Source: Chitinophagaceae bacterium
GTDB lineage: Bacteria > Bacteroidota > Bacteroidia > Chitinophagales > Chitinophagaceae
Direction of reading: 5' to 3'
Assembly: GCA_025963615.1 (NCBI GenBank)
Contig: JAOQAL010000355.1
Coordinates: 1-7,426, forward strand
DNA length: 7,426 nucleotides
This document shows positions 6,975-7,426 of the stretch, piece after piece (within the stretch, counting starts at the first letter, position 1; the number at the start of each line of letters is the position of its first letter). The notes below the pieces were generated by a model. The model had not been told where the DNA came from, ran no database searches, and saw nothing but the letters and a program-made list of their open reading frames with translations. A program made the translations under genes and the position numbers.

Positions 6975-7343
6975 ATACGGAAATTAACGATTTTTTAAAG
7001 GATTATGGAACGAAATATTTCAGGATTATTGGATAAAAAAATAAAAAAGAAGTTGATTGATATTGGATTTTTGGTTTGTTTTTCTTAGGATTTTGCGTTG
7101 ATCTTTTCAGTGATATTGGATAGATTGATAGTAACTATCAATCAACTTCTGGAACAAATGTAATGTCCCCGGGGTCTCCGGCATAGAGTAAAACATCTTT
7201 TTTAGCGGTCTTTTTTTACTGAACAATTGCGGGAAAATTACCCGGCTTTTTTTTGATTCCGATACAATGCGTTTAATTTGAAGGCAATAAGTCATACGGA
7301 TAAAAAGTATGGCTATTATCTGAAGCGGGACGAAATAATAATT
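6975..7343. other. Convergent intergenic region with repeats, no convincing gene
   Basis: The stretch lies between ligD (plus) and a partial minus-strand gene. It holds the inverted-repeat element described separately. Two ORFs were considered and not called: 27 codons on the plus strand (7005-7088) and 62 codons on the minus strand (7107-7295); neither resembles a known family. It is A/T-rich with many T and A runs. Confidence 0.5.
7035..7150 (-). repeat. Perfect 15-bp inverted repeat with internal competing hairpin and U-tract
   Basis: AGAAGTTGATTGATA (7048-7062) is the exact reverse complement of TATCAATCAACTTCT (7136-7150), 73 bases apart. Inside, GATTGATAGT (7123-7132) and ACTATCAATC (7134-7143) form a 10-bp palindrome around A7133 that uses part of the same right arm. 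TGATATTGGAT is also directly repeated (7058-7068 and 7111-7121). Read on the minus strand, the long stem is followed by a T-rich run (7047-7035, TTTTTATTTTTTT), so the layout is arm 1, competing arm 2, arm 3, U-tract, as in a transcription attenuator. A long-loop terminator for the convergent gene, or a small element with terminal inverted repeats, are alternatives. The repeats are certain; the function is not. Confidence 0.7.
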
Positions 7344-7426
7344 TTAGTGCTTTGTTGAATCTGCCGCGGGTTTTTTCTTTTTAAAAAGACTATTCAGGGT
7401 GTTTTTAATTGTTTCTTCCGGTTTCT
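7344..7426 (-). CDS. C-terminal end of an unidentified protein (partial)
   Basis: The last 26 codons of a minus-strand gene enter from the right edge and stop at TAA (7344-7346). The tail reads KPEETIKNTLNSLFKKKKP followed by AADSTKH: an amphipathic helix, a lysine cluster and a short polar end. Such tails, from memory, occur on large AsmA-like envelope proteins of Bacteroidota, but the piece is too short for a family call. The gene converges on ligD. Confidence 0.5.
   Translation of the reverse strand, partial: KPEETIKNTLNSLFKKKKPAADSTKH

Noticed and set aside
7005..7088. 27-codon plus-strand ORF starting MERNISGLLDKK
   Set aside because: Too short, overlaps the inverted repeat and A-runs, and has no conserved feature I can see.
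7048..7150. CRISPR-like array from the repeated GATTGATA/TGATATTGGAT words
   Set aside because: Repeats are only 8-15 bases, partly inverted, not regularly spaced, and no cas gene is present.
7107..7295. 62-codon minus-strand ORF between the partial gene and the inverted repeat
   Set aside because: No family resemblance, and its last codons are simply the inverted-repeat sequence. It could be a small gene, but nothing supports it beyond length.

Overview
The window looks like a chromosomal segment from a Bacteroidota bacterium, most likely near the Chitinophagaceae/Sphingobacteriia side. The reasons are moderate to low GC, start codons without clear Shine-Dalgarno sequences, a Bacteroidota-type -7 promoter motif (TATCTTTG, form TAnnTTTG) ahead of the SET gene, and acidic-protein motifs (PEVKDIPGQE, DLDIPGAERDDEDE) that I recall from Bacteroidota hypothetical proteins. 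The lineage call is inference; no rRNA or marker gene is present.

Left arm (1-2187, minus strand): a decayed or edge-truncated stretch resembling the C-terminal half of a universal stress protein (1-227); a hairpin plus U-tract terminator (259-296); a SWIB-domain protein with a histone H1-like Lys/Ala/Pro tail (337-705); a gene-poor spacer with a possible decayed short reading frame (706-1067); a stand-alone SET-domain protein (1068-1481); and a disordered, charged protein of unknown function (1588-2187). A SWIB/H1-like protein close to a SET protein recalls chlamydial chromatin proteins and suggests an enzyme-substrate pair.

Right arm (2347-6920, plus strand): a very small putative exported or lipoprotein ORF, a 333-base spacer, then three closely spaced genes. 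These are a YycJ-type metallo-beta-lactamase-fold hydrolase (2842-3669), Ku (3721-4491) and a three-domain LigD with order phosphoesterase-ligase-polymerase (4488-6920). Ku and LigD overlap by four bases and form a complete two-component bacterial non-homologous end-joining (NHEJ) system. The YycJ-like protein ends in QLSLF, a perfect match to the bacterial sliding-clamp binding consensus, so this operon may join a clamp-tethered nuclease to NHEJ.

Right end (6921-7426): a perfect 11-bp hairpin just after ligD, then a spacer holding a perfect 15-bp inverted repeat whose arms can also form a competing 10-bp hairpin. The last 83 bases are the 3' end of a minus-strand gene that converges on ligD.

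The strongest leads are the clamp-binding tail on the YycJ-like protein beside Ku/LigD, the SWIB-tail/SET pairing, and the attenuator-like or MITE-like repeat at 7048-7150.
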